64,000 nt of DNA, from assembly GCA_961205875.1 (NCBI GenBank), contig OY540810.1, positions 35,526,001-35,590,000 on the forward strand. The letters run 5' to 3'. The notes beneath the pieces are model-generated. The model searched no databases. It saw only the letters and a list, made by a program, of their open reading frames with translations, and was not told where the DNA came from. The translations under genes were made by a program, and so were the position numbers. The DNA comes from Sialis fuliginosa. Its lineage: Eukaryota; Arthropoda; Insecta; Megaloptera; Sialidae. Numbering within the stretch: the first letter of the stretch is position 1; each line of letters opens with the position of its first letter. Below, piece by piece: positions 48,501 to 59,700 of this stretch.

Positions 48501-50270
48501 AGCGCCTGGTAATCTAGCTTGAGTATAAAATACTCTTGATGTATTACTACCTATTAATTTTTGTTCTATTGACTGTTTAATATTATCTATGATTTCCTCT
48601 TCGTACATAAAATGTACTTCATGTTTTGTTGGATGAATGTTAACGTCACATTGCTTTGGATCTATTTCAATGCTGAGATACATAAAAGGATGACCATTTT
48701 TCGGTAAATAAGTACTAAATACTAAATCTATAGCTTTTCTTAACGATGTAGAATCTACTAAACGATGATTAATAAATAAAATGAATACATCCTTTTTCAT
48801 AGAATAATTAACATTTGTTACATATCCTTCACAGTTATAATTTAAATTTTTATCACTTGTACTAAACTCTAATAATTCACGGGCTATATCATTACCATAA
48901 ATTATTCTTATATTATCTATATGATTTGAATTTTCTGGTGTTCGTAAATCATTTCTTTCTCCATATTTTTTTAAAGAAAACCCCACTGTACAGTTATGAA
49001 TTGCATATTTACTTACAACATCATGTATCTTCTGATATTCTTCTGTAGGACTTTTCATTGCATTTTTTCTAGTCGGAATATTATGAAATAAATTTTCCAC
49101 AGAAATCAATGTTCCTTGAGTTCCTGCACATTGTTTAGGGGTATCGACTAATTTACTATCTACGTAATTTGCTTTGTACGCACATTTATCATTTTTTGTT
49201 TTTGTTTGAATAGTCAAATATGCAACATGACTGATACTAGCTAATGCTTCACCACGAAAGCCATAGGTAGATATATTTGACAAATCTTCAAACGTTTGTA
49301 ATTTAGATGTAGTAAATCGTTCACAAACTATACCTAAATCTTCTTTTCGAATGCCTATACCATCATCTTGAATTTGTAAAAGTTTTAAACCACCAGATTT
49401 TAATGTTACCGAAATGTTTTTGGCTTTTGCATCGAGACTGTTTTCTAGCATTTCCTTCAGTGCATTTGCAGGCCGTTGAATAACTTCTCCAGCAGCAATT
49501 CTATTAATAACAACAGTATCTAACTTTTTAATCACTTGTGGTTCATTCATATTTATTAATTCTATACACAGAATATAATTCTATATTATTAATACATATT
49601 TATTACTAACACAGGTTACTTAATAAAATACCGCGCGTTTTGTTGTTTATTTCAAATATTCTGACAGTCAGTGTTACCATCAATATAATATTGTTACCAT
49701 ATTTAAATTTGAGTTTAATAAGCGCCAAGTTTAAATATCGTTAATAATACATAAATGATTATACATATTCTATAGGAATTGGTGTAGTCGATGCCGCATT
49801 GGTACCAGAGCTTGCAAATCTTGTAGATACAAAACATCATGCTAATTATGGAGCAGTATATGCTTTACAACAAGTTGCTGTTAGTCTTGCATATTCTATA
49901 GGTAATTTTTTTTATATATTAATAACATGATTTATTATTTAATTCAACTTAAATATCAGGGCCATTAACCGGAGGAGAACTGGTTAAATTAATAGGATTT
50001 CCATGGTTAATGAAATCTATTGGTATTTTCAATATTTTATACTGCCCATTGTTGATAATTCTAAGTCAAGTCAGCACAAAACATGAAGATAACAAGACGG
50101 TAACATTATTTCAATAAATACATATTTTATTATTACTAAATTTTTCATTTTCATTACAGGCATGTCTCTTAACAAAGTTAGGAAAAAATAGTAGTTCATA
50201 TGATACTATTTCAGGTAATAAAAGTTCAGAAAATGTACACTATCAACGTTTCTTTAATAATGATGATTAA
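45584..50270 (+). CDS. SLC18-family vesicular amine transporter-like protein (MFS)
   Basis: Nine exons join in phase to 473 aa: 45584-45677, 45779-46069, 46589-46855, 46952-46989, 47049-47345, 47424-47481, 49776-49901, 49960-50099 and 50160-50270. VMAT/VAChT hallmarks run in order: FLDNVLLTVVVPIIPDFL in TM1, a luminal loop with an NST glycosylation site, SSKALIQLIANPLVGYVT, FARSLQGVASS, GYPLGSFTYDFIGK, LEPCLPLWLL, GRWRVSTVAMLLVG, IGVVDAALVPELANLVD and SIGPLTGGELVKLIGFPWLM. These proteins exchange luminal protons for amines in vesicles. The TM1 Asp (D24), the Lys in SSK (K92) and the TM10 Asp (D354) are kept, but the TM11 Asp of VMAT/VAChT is replaced by Gln (Q381). It may be a divergent SLC18 member (for example portabella-type) with another substrate. 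Mlh1 lies inside intron 6 on the other strand. Confidence 0.85.
46283..46458. mobile_element. pogo-like MITE (176 bp) with TA flanks
   Basis: The right end, inverted, is CAGTGAAACCTGCCTAAAC and the left end CAATAAAGCCTCCCTAAAA, a degenerate match to each other and related to the element at 18329-18476. TA flanks both ends (46281-46282, 46459-46460). It lies in intron 2 of the SLC18-like gene. Confidence 0.6.
47518..47523 (-). terminator. poly(A) signal of Mlh1
   Basis: AATAAA on the minus strand 51 bases after the Mlh1 stop codon, inside the host intron. Confidence 0.55.
47574..49550 (-). CDS. Mlh1: DNA mismatch repair protein Mlh1, intronless and nested
   Basis: One uninterrupted 658-aa frame. 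The N-terminal GHKL ATPase of MutL proteins is complete: INRIAAGEVIQRPANALKEM, ENSLDA (catalytic Glu33, Asn37), DDGIGI (Asp63), FTTSKL, TYGFRGEALASI and GTQGTLISV. It continues with the transducer domain (LFINHRLVDS, DVNIHPTKHEV) and a variable linker at about 340-430. The C-terminal dimerisation domain ends exactly in FERC, the ending typical of MLH1, which completes the endonuclease site of its PMS2/Mlh3 partner. MLH1 heterodimers act in nuclear mismatch repair and meiotic recombination. The gene fills nearly all of intron 6 of the SLC18-like gene on the opposite strand and has its own poly(A) signal. The lack of introns contrasts with its neighbours. The frame is intact with no decay, so it is probably functional. 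Confidence 0.96.
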   Translation of the reverse strand: MNEPQVIKKLDTVVINRIAAGEVIQRPANALKEMLENSLDAKAKNISVTLKSGGLKLLQIQDDGIGIRKEDLGIVCERFTTSKLQTFEDLSNISTYGFRGEALASISHVAYLTIQTKTKNDKCAYKANYVDSKLVDTPKQCAGTQGTLISVENLFHNIPTRKNAMKSPTEEYQKIHDVVSKYAIHNCTVGFSLKKYGERNDLRTPENSNHIDNIRIIYGNDIARELLEFSTSDKNLNYNCEGYVTNVNYSMKKDVFILFINHRLVDSTSLRKAIDLVFSTYLPKNGHPFMYLSIEIDPKQCDVNIHPTKHEVHFMYEEEIIDNIKQSIEQKLIGSNTSRVFYTQARLPGASDGTSEKKADLNISIHDKNLVRTDSKEQKLEKFFGETTKKRENVKTITVNRKKKPHAVEVKLVSVLQLQKSLKTDTNNNLVLRDIFAQHKFVGVINSKLSVMQHDTKLYLCNTELICKELFYQCLIFDFWNFDRYELKQPHSIYDLAMLGFEFPELNYNEQRDGSKTELAESVKSILIEKSEMLNTYFSLQIDENGFLKAIPVLLENYVPDLTYLPLYIVHLAINVNWESEKECFDSFSRQTALFYSKLPSEKSLTNSENTTDWKWTIEHVIYPAIKQYLLPSTDLTKKGAVLQISVLSELYKVFERC

Positions 50271-50476
50271 AATTAAAAAGTATCATTTTAAATCAATGTT
50301 AATCATATAAATGTAACAATTTACAATGTAATTAATATCTTATATAAAATATAATCCCTCTTATAAATGTTCATGTATTTTATCATTTTAATATTGAATG
50401 TTATGAGTATTTTTAAAAGTTTTATTCGTCTCAGTCACATGTGGAAAGAAAATACACAAACCAATCTAACTCCATG

Positions 50477-50482
50477 AATAAA
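50477..50482 (+). terminator. poly(A) signal candidate of SLC18-like gene
   Basis: AATAAA about 200 bases after the stop codon, in the 580-bp gap before the convergent prenylcysteine oxidase gene. Confidence 0.4.
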
Positions 50483-50785
50483 TATAGAACAAACATACAT
50501 GTTAAATTAATAAATAATATTTATTCAATATTAAAAATAGTACAAATAAGAACACAATATTCATTTTGTTTCTCAAACTAATTAAAAAAATGTTAATACT
50601 GCTTATTATAAATTTTAACATAATAGAAATAAATGCTGTTAACTTAAAAAGAAAATTCTAATAATATACATGTTAAATATCAAAGATCAAGATAACTTCA
50701 ATAGAAACTTTCATATATCCATTGTGTACATGTAAAACACATTATAATGGAATGCAAGACAAACTATTTTTAAATAAAATAATTT

Positions 50786-50791
50786 TTTATT
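50786..50791 (-). terminator. poly(A) signal of prenylcysteine oxidase gene
   Basis: AATAAA on the minus strand about 60 bases past the stop codon. Confidence 0.5.
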
Positions 50792-50849
50792 TTACATCAT
50801 TTAAAAAGAATATTTTTCTATTTCTGACTAATGACACATTTATGTCAAA

Positions 50850-52860
50850 TCACAGTTCATATTTACGTCTTTTGTTAGGGGTTTCCATTGGTAAGCGTTT
50901 ACTTGTCCACGATTTGTACGCTAGCAAAGCGACATTCTTCCCACCAATAGCACTCATCTCCATAGCGCTAGCTGCCCATTCAATTGCATTCACATGAAAA
51001 ATTCTATCATGTAAAACAAATTTATCTGTCCTTTTAGATGTATCATAATCTGGATATGCTAACCAATCTATTATTTTTACCTCATCTATTTTTGAAAATA
51101 ATAATTTCATTTGTGTATCTGTTAATACATTTTTTGAGAACACTTTATATACTTTTATTGGTGTTTTCTTCCGGTTGACGCTTGTTATTGTACTGACTGA
51201 ATTAAAGAAAGTTCGATTACTTATTGAAAAAATATCATAGTCTGGATCATCTTTGCTCAACGAAAAATAATTGTGATTTAACTGGCCACTGACTAGAGTA
51301 CAAACGGTCCGATGGTAAATCCCAGAAAACTCAAAACCAGTACTGAAATTTTTAAACATAACTCTGTGTACCATATCAGTCGTTTGTGGAGTTGCTAAAA
51401 TGACTATATCATAAAATTCTGCCCGTTCAACTTTTACAGGTATCTCTGGTATATTTAACGTATAGTTGACGATGTAAGAACCACTGTCAGTTTCGGTATT
51501 GAGTGTTACAGTACGTACAAGACCATTGATAACATTTATATCAGAAATATTTAACAACTTCTCAGGAACTTGCTTATTGCCACCTTTAATGGAAAATAAA
51601 TCATCTGTTGCTCCTGCCACTGATACACACCCTAAAAAATAATATAATAAATGGCATCAATAAATTCCGTGATGACTGTTGATGCACAATAATCTTACCG
51701 ACAAATAAATGAGCGCTAGTATTTTGTCCATAATTGACCCTTAATGTAGCTTCTACAAGTTCATTAATCATTTTATCAGGTAAATATTCTCTCTTTAAAC
51801 CTTCATATGTAGTATTTGTTAGAGCATCAACAAAAGAAGGTGACATTGCATTCAGTAGCTCACTAACTGTTTCATATGATTCGCCGTTTTCTTGTAAATC
51901 ATATATTCTAAGAGAAAGATTAAATATGTACATTTATTGAGTCTCGATATTGTATTGCTCTTGTCTTACCTATCAAATTGATTTAATATGCCATTTATAA
52001 ATGAATCCAGCTTGATAGGTCCTAATCCATATCTCCATAACATTTTCATTAATGTAACTAAAGAATAGTCACTACTTCGAAAAACAAAATCATCTCCATC
52101 ATACAAAGCAATTTGTGAAGGACGCCCAGCGTTTGTTTCCAAATCTTAACAAAAATATTTAATAGAATACATTAAACAAGGCAAATTGCAATACTTTTAA
52201 ATGAAACAGAATACAGTAATACTATATAATACTGTAATTTTATTTTTATTAAAATTATTAAAATCCTGCAGTTATATCACTAAAGATTAGGCTCCTCGCA
52301 AAATTTACCGTAGTGAAACCCTAAAGTAATAAGTATAGTTGTTTAATTGTTTTATAATAACATTGAAATGTTATTTTGATAATTTAATTAATTATATTGC
52401 ATACCATCCTGAATCTATATAATAATATTTCACAAAATTTAATGACAAAGTAAAAAAGTATCTACCTAATATTTTTGCAAATCTTCGCATATACTTATTT
52501 CTTGTATGGATTATTGAACCACCAGTTTCATATTCTCTGCCTGCAATATTTGCTGTTGCCAAACGTCCACCAATAGAACTGGCTTCGTAAATGTCAATCC
52601 GTGCTCCATTTTGGCCAAACAATTCCCGAAGGAAAAATGCTGTAGATGCACCACCAATTCCACCGCCGACAATAGCTGTAATTTTAAATGTTAACTTACT
52701 TTTGAATCATTTATATACATAACCTAAAATGTAATTATTTACCTATTTTTGGAATCCTTTGATGTGATGAGGATAATGCACTTTGAGAAAATGAAGTGAT
52801 TAACATGACATTTATTAAATTAATCTTGAATAAATCGATATCTAATTTAAAAGCTCTCAT
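50850..52860 (-). CDS. PCYOX1: prenylcysteine oxidase (FAD-dependent)
   Basis: Five exons on the minus strand join in phase to 497 aa: 52860-52743, 52675-52466, 52144-51970, 51907-51699 and 51631-50850. A signal peptide (about 1-28) leads into a Rossmann FAD-binding motif, IAIVGGGIGGASTAFF (from residue 39), then IDIYEASSIGGRLAT and the family's YETGGSIIHTRNKYM. A middle part (LRVNYGQNTSAHLFVGCVSVAGA) and the C-terminal lyase-type domain (DIVILATPQ, NAIEWAASAMEMSAIGGKNVALLA) complete the usual length of about 500. The enzyme breaks down prenylcysteines from degraded prenylated proteins, releasing cysteine, an isoprenoid aldehyde and H2O2, in lysosomes or the secretory path. Several N-glycosylation sites fit a lumenal protein. 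It is convergent with the SLC18-like gene and divergent from RNase H1. Confidence 0.93.
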
Positions 52861-53794
52861 GTCTTGATTAACATAGAATTAATTAAGTACTCATATTGTT
52901 TAAAATATTCATAATCACAAAAATATTTGTCCGTGTAGTTTTAACCGATGCAAGAAAACATTTTTCTTTCTTATGGATCATTGACCAATATTCTAAATAT
53001 CCTCTTCTGTCTATTTTTAATTAAAAGCTGATCACAAAAATCACGTACATTTGGTACAATTTCTCTGTTACCATTCATAAAGTTTATAAATACCTACTAA
53101 TATATTATTTCTGGTTATATAAATTAATTATGCAAATAAAATGCGAGTACTATTTGTATTATTTATTTACTTCACTTTTATTTTTATTATAAGGATATTA
53201 AAAATTATGTATTTTCCGAAAATAGATTTTATGACATCATTAATCTTTATTTGTGCAAGTTTTTATATAAATAAGAACATAATCAAAATTATTATTTTAA
53301 TGCTAATTTAAAATAAATAATATTAGAATAATTAGATAAATAAATTATGGGTATTTTTTAATAATTATACAGCTGTCTTATTTTATTTTATAATTTTCTG
53401 ATTTTCACAAAATTTTACAACGGAGACAGTCCCCAATAGTCCACTCCGTCCACTCAAATTAGAAATTTCCTATAGGTGACAAATGGAATTAATATTCGCC
53501 TCGATTATTTTAGCGCCAATCGATGGCAAATAATGCCCTTAATTATTTATTATGTAATGTATTTAATTTAAGGGCATCATTTGCCATCAATTGGCGCTAA
53601 AATAATCGAGGCGAATATTAATTCCATTTAAAAATCTAATTTGATTGGTCTGAGCCAGGTCTGAGCAACGGCAAACAAGGCAAACAACGTGCTATCGATA
53701 AACAGCTGATCGTTATTTAAGTTTTATCTTATTGTAGTTATATTATTTTGATTTACACGACTTGTATTTATAGTTATTCTGTGATTTATAGTAA
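52861..53794. other. divergent promoter region of prenylcysteine oxidase and RNase H1
   Basis: About 930 bp between two divergently transcribed start codons. It is AT-rich apart from a 149-bp palindromic element (53481-53629). The sequence around 53640-53720 (GAGCAACGGCAAACAAGGC, GTGCTATCGATAAACAGC) is less AT-rich and is the likely RNase H1 promoter. Confidence 0.5.
53481..53629. mobile_element. palindromic fold-back element upstream of RNase H1
   Basis: Arms of 62 bp (53481-53542 and 53568-53629) are complementary with very few mismatches: AAATGGAATTAATATTCGCC at the outer end, GCGCCAAT in the middle, GCCCTTAA at the inner end. The loop is 25 bp. A transcript through it would form a long hairpin. 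I see no clear target duplication. Confidence 0.75.
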
Positions 53795-55814
53795 ATGTCA
53801 TTTTTATTTAACATTTTCAAAGTATTTAGAATAAAAAGTTTTTTTTTTAATAGTAAAATAAAAAGTTTATTGCATACTTCAAAAATGCCATTTTATGCTG
53901 TTGCTAAAGGACGAAAACCTGGAATTTACAATACATGGTACAGAAACATCATTTTTTTTGTTACATATTATATGAATTAAATTGATTTTCCGTAGGTCGG
54001 AATGCGAAGTAGCGGTAAAGGGTGTAAAATATGCAAAATATAAAAAATTTGATACAGAACAGCAAGCTCAAGAATTTGTAAACATGTTTAATGGTAAAGT
54101 TGTTGAACCAACATCTAAAATAAAATTAAAAGAGGCAAATTTAAAATCTCAAAACGAAATAGAAGATGATATGTAAATAACATTTCTTTTAAAATCAACT
54201 AAAATGCAAATTGATTACATTTGTTATAAAATTTTAGATTCAATACTGAATTGATAGAAAAAATTGATTTGATAACAGAAGAATATAAAAATAAAGTAGT
54301 CCAGGAAATAGCAAACTATAAATCTTCAATAGCATCTTCATCTACTCGGTAATAAAATTAAGTGTTTAATTTTTATGTGAAACTAAAAATTCTTAAATAT
54401 TTCAGAAAATTCAGCACTTCATCAAACACACATTCAAAACGAAAATATTCATCAGATTCTAACGATGATAGTTCTAATAAAATACCAAAAGTAAAAGTGT
54501 CTGATGAGAATGTAAATTTAGAAGTTGATAAAATGGGTTATGCGCATGTGTTTACAGATGGAGCCTGTGAAAATAATGGAAAAGTAGGTGCCAAGGCTGG
54601 ATTAGGTGTATGGTTTGGTCCAGATCATCCTTTGTTAGTATATTAATACTACAGTTTATCGTAACTATATTAAACCATGATACAATTAATACAGATATGG
54701 CATTCCCGAGTTTCACTGTTCTGCATATGACGTCACAAAATAGTTTGTATGTTTATATATATACATATTAAATCAGCAAAAATAAAAAAAATTAACAGGT
54801 TTTATCACGGTTTTATAAACACTAAATAATTAAATTACTATATTAATTTGGGTTTCTATCTTGTGACGTTAGTGAGTGAAGTTAGTTGATATGTGCAATG
54901 CATATTAATTGTATCATGATATTAAACTAATAATTTTTAACAGAAATGTATCAGAACCAGTTAAAGGAAGACCTACTAACAATGTTGGTGAAATTCAAGC
55001 ATGCACAAGAGCTATTAAAATTGCTCATAGCGCAGGTAAATTAACTTATGGATTTGTACGAGTGACCTTTATCAAACTTTTGGTTATACTTTACTATTTG
55101 GTGTAAATACTTCTGCATAAAAATTGATTGAACAAACTGCTCAACTTTTTCATACCAAACTACACAATATAATTAAAATTATATTGAACATCATGGCCCC
55201 CTGGGTTAGAATTTTCAATGAGCCCCCTCTTGCTAAGAAACATTTTTTTTGACAGCGAGGGGGGTCATGTTGAACATGTTTTAACATGCACAAAATTTTA
55301 CAGTGCCCAAAAATTTTCATATTTGAATATTATAAAAAAATAACACAAATAATAAATATATTACCCCCTCCAAATTGAGCAACTTTTGTTATTTTTGCCT
55401 TATAAATTAGGAGGAAAAAAAATGAATGATAATTATTTTAAATACCTCAATGATTATTATTAGATAAAATTTAATCCAATTTATTTTGTTATATAGGCGT
55501 AAAAAAATTGTGTATCAATACAGATTCTCAATTTGTAATTAATTCTATGACTAATTGGATAAAAGGTTGGAAATCACGAGGATGGAAATTAAAAGATGGA
55601 GGTCCAGTAAAAAATAAAGATGATTTCATTGAATTAGATAGAGCAAGAAATTTACTAGAATTAAAATGGGTCAGTATAAACTATGAACTTTATAGAAATT
55701 ATTAAAAATTAACACATTTGCATTTTTCAGAATTATGTAAAAGGACATGCTAACATAAAAGGGAATGAAGAAGCTGATAGATTAGCTAGAGATGGTGCGA
55801 AAATGTTTAGATAG
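53795..55814 (+). CDS. rnh1: ribonuclease H1 with mitochondrial leader
   Basis: Seven exons join in phase to 335 aa: 53795-53937, 53996-54172, 54238-54348, 54406-54633, 54944-55035, 55497-55669 and 55731-55814. An N-terminal hybrid-binding domain (FYAVAKGRKPGIYNTWSECE, YAKYKKFDTEQQAQEFV) precedes a Ser/Lys-rich linker and the RNase H fold. The four catalytic acids are present: Asp195 (FTDGACENNG), Glu236 (NNVGEIQA), Asp260 (INTDSQFV) and Asp324 (GNEEADRLA), with the loop His at 314. The enzyme cuts RNA in RNA-DNA hybrids in nucleus and mitochondria. The first 30 residues hold no acidic residue and many Phe, Lys and Arg, as in a mitochondrial presequence. A second in-frame Met (31) begins the hybrid-binding domain with a better start context (AAAAATG) and would give the nuclear form, as known for mammalian RNase H1. 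Confidence 0.95.
55036..55496. other. RNase H1 intron 5 with repeat remnant
   Basis: Between 55190 and 55273 lies an inverted pair of G/C runs (CATGGCCCCCTGG, GGGGGGTCATG), similar in wording to the element at 30666-30841. The rest is AT-rich intron. Confidence 0.45.
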
Positions 55815-55849
55815 GATTTTAATTTTTTTTTGTTAATTATCAAATATTA

Positions 55850-55855
55850 AATAAA
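55850..55855 (+). terminator. poly(A) signal of RNase H1
   Basis: AATAAA 36 bases after the stop codon. Confidence 0.6.
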
Positions 55856-56570
55856 TAAATTTCATTCTTGATTTGTTTTATTGATTTATTATTAATGATA
55901 AGAGTCTAATATAGAAATAAACATAATGTTTTTTGCATCATAACTGCATTGGAAAAATTAAAGCATCAATAATATACAATTTTAATTATATAGATTCCCA
56001 TAATAAATAATAACTTGACTGTCTAAATGTCAAAATTTATTAAATAAAAAGTATACGCAAGCTTTCGAATCATTATCAGGCTTTAAGAAGGAAATAAAGT
56101 TTGAGACATGTCGTAATCTCAATAATATTCATATTGCTACGGGAATAATAAGAAAATTCAAACAGTTTTTGATTTATAAAGTTTCACAATAATTAACACC
56201 ACATATTCATATTTTAAATTACTGTTTATGTATATAATGTTTATAAGCGAAACATATTGTTTGTAAATTGCTATCTCTAAAAATAAAATTATAAGAAGTT
56301 ATTTGAAATTGTAGTGCATATAAGTACATTCTTCACCAATATGTATTTATATATTTTCATATTTTAAATTATTACTGAATAATTTTATTACATTATTATC
56401 AAATTATTATATATTAAAATGTTTAATAATATGTATATGATATTATTTTGGAAATTTTTATTTTAAATGAATATATTTTTACCACTCATTTCCTAACCAA
56501 TCAAAAATAGCCATTTGTAGACTGTCACAATCGTCACGATTTTATTGGTACACACAATTCGTATTAGTCG

Positions 56571-56589
56571 CGTGGTTTGTCCTGATTGG
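56571..56589 (-). promoter_or_regulatory. ER stress response element in the Gp93 promoter
   Basis: On the minus strand the sequence is exactly CCAAT, nine bases, CCACG, the ERSE consensus bound by NF-Y and ATF6/XBP1. It lies 130 bp before the Gp93 start codon and just upstream of a TATA-like TTTATATATTA (56597-56607). A weaker ERSE-like site on the plus strand (CCAAT-N9-CCATT) lies at 56497-56515. Confidence 0.7.
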
Positions 56590-56596
56590 TGTAATT

Positions 56597-56607
56597 TTAT
56601 ATATTAT
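56597..56607 (+). promoter_or_regulatory. TATA-like box of Gp93
   Basis: TTTATATATTA lies about 112 bp before the start codon and just after the ERSE, which would place transcription start near 56630. Confidence 0.45.
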
Positions 56608-56718
56608 CCTTCTAGAATTTGTAAAACGTATTCAGAAGTAAAAAGTTAGCGTTTGTGACATGTACTTATGAATTGTCTATATAGTTTTGCCGGTTGGTGA
56701 ATTTCTAGAAAAGACAAT

Positions 56719-59700
56719 ATGAAATACTTATTAGTAATTTGTGTTTTGGGTCTTTTAACCATTGGGTGTGAAATTGGTATGCATTTATTTATTCATTATA
56801 CATAAAATACTACATTTCTATTCATAATTAATTACAATGAGACATAGGTATGATTAATATTTTTTGATAGGTGTCACAAAAGCTCAAGATGACGTGGTGA
56901 AGGCTACCGTCGAAACAATTGATCCAGATCTAGGTGCAAGTCGTGAAGCTTCAAGAACAGGTATAAGAATTTATTAGTAGTTTGATTAGCCTATAATATC
57001 TACTTATTTTGAGTATCTGGAACAGGTTGTGGTACATTGATTATAGTTTGTTTTCCTATGCTTTGCTTGCGTGCAAGCTTAGACTTAAGTGCAGACTTTA
57101 AATTTTGGTCCAAAGACATTACTTTCATCTGGTATTTGACCATATTTGATGTATGTCGTGAATAATTTAATCGAGGATTGGGAATGCTAAAAAATGGATG
57201 TTGATACCACCCATACCTGAAAAAAATGAAACTTACAGTTTCTATAATTTAATAAATAATAGTATTATAGTACTTTTGATTTTCTGTATTTGCTTGAGGA
57301 AATTTTTCACGTGGACCATCTTCATACATATCCATTAAACGTTTTTCTACATCAACTAATTGGTTACTGTCCACAGTATGTTTTTTATAAAATTTAGATG
57401 TTACGATTGGTTCTAAAATAAAAAATTAATTAAATAATAATTTTCTTAACTGACAATCTTAATTCATTTAATTCATTACTTAAACCCAGCGGTTTGTTTG
57501 ATGATACATCAGATCTTCCGACCACTTTCGGTAAATTAAAACAAACTTGAAAAGAAGGTATTTTTTCAACTTTTGTATTTCCTCTTCCATAATATATCGG
57601 AGCACTGGAACTACTCCCATTCCAATCATCTGAACGACCACTATCCATGTGAATACAAAAGTATGAATGAGCTGAATATGAGCGTTTCCATCATCATATT
57701 AAATTATAATAAACAAATCAATAATTTATGTTGCTCTTTTCATGGTACTATCAGGTACCATCATTATTAATATTCATACATACATATTATGTTTCCATCT
57801 CACTTGTTTATTTACAGTCTTTCATATGTTAATGTGTTATTGTATACTGTTTTAAAATGCATACTTGACATTTATTTAAGTGAAAAATTGTATTTAAACA
57901 ACTATTGGTAAGCGTTAACTGAGTTTGACAAGTATTTTAATATAAATTTTATTAAATTTATATCTTATTGATAATATATGTGCAGACTAAATTGGAAAAA
58001 TATTACAATATATATAGTAGGTACTCAATTCAAGGTAGACGTATGGTGAGTACGATGTGTGATTGTCACGCAGGCGCCAAGGTGGAAAAATCACCGAAGG
58101 TAGCAAAATTTTACTGAAATTTCTTATTTTCAACTCAATTTCTGTTCTAGTTTAATATTGTATTCAATTTGACAAATATTATTTTTGTATTTTTCTAAAT
58201 AGCTTACTTGTAAATTAAATTATTTTTTTTTATCTTACTATGGGATGCAAAGGCAGCAATATGAATTTTTTCACACACCATTCTATTACTATGATTTTTT
58301 TTTTATTGCCTGCCATCTTCAATGCATTTTCCACTGAAACTTTTGGCTTGAAAAGCATCCCCAAACATGCAACTTTACCAGGGGTTGACAAGTTAATCTA
58401 ATAGTATTTATATTTTCTTGTTTCCAAGCTATTTATTGTTTTATCATTAAGAACTAAGTCTTTCTGTATGATGTGTCATAGGGGACGATACTTTCTACCT
58501 ACTCGTTTATAAGTTTTCAATATAACTGATTTCCAAACATAAGTTTTCTCAGTCACGCTCTTATTTAAAAGACTGTATAATTGTATACACTTGATATTTA
58601 ATAGATTAGATATTGATATGTAAAAAGACAACAATTATGTAGTAACTAAATTTATTAATTTAGCGATTTATTATTAATTTTTTTAATTAAATGATGAAGT
58701 TTACTATAATAATTGTTTTTTTTTTATGTATAAAGAAGTTATCAATTTGCATTTATAAAAATATACCTTTCATCAAATATACATATTTACCTTGCCCATA
58801 TTACCATTTTTTTAAATGAAAAATGTATGTGAATCTATGTGAATATTTTATTCTATATTATTGCTGCTATGGCAATTTTATTAGAAAATTTGATCAATAC
58901 AATTTGAACATATGAAAAGAACATGTATACTGGTTTATTTATATCTGTTAATTCTGTAACTAAGAATGGCAAATATACATGTGTGCATTCTTTTAAGTTA
59001 TATGTGCATTCTTTTAAATGAATTAATTTTTGTCTAAAGGAAAAACAAAAGTATGATTTAGTATTTTTAAATTTGTTGAAATTTCAAAATTATATTTATT
59101 TTGTAATTTTGTTTATAGACGATGAGGTAGTAAAACGAGAAGAAGAGGCTATCCGTTTGGATGGTCTTAACGTAGCACAAATGAGACAGCTGCGAGATCA
59201 AGCTGAGAAATTTACATTCCAAGCAGAAGTTAATCGAATGATGAAATTGATCATTAATTCACTTTACAGAAATAAAGAGGTATATTTTCAATTTTGTTGA
59301 TTTATGTGTAAAATATGATATATTTCAATGGCCCCTCAAAAAAATTTTATGTCGGTGGATCTGGTAACATTAAATATAACAGTTTATCTGTAAAATATAA
59401 TTCCCAAATAATTATCAGTTATTTTTATTTTTTAGATTTATTTGAGAGAACTGATCTCAAACGCTTCTGATGCTTTGGATAAAATTCGTTTACTGTCATT
59501 AACTGATAAGGGAGTACTTGATAGCAACCCTGAGCTTGTAATACGAATAAAGGCTGACAAAGAAGCTAAGATGTTACATATAACTGATACAGGTATCGGA
59601 ATGACAAGATCGGATTTAGTGAATAACTTAGGTACAATCGCCAAATCTGGCACGGCTGAATTCCTTCAGAAAATGCAAGATGCTGCAAATGCACAAGAGC

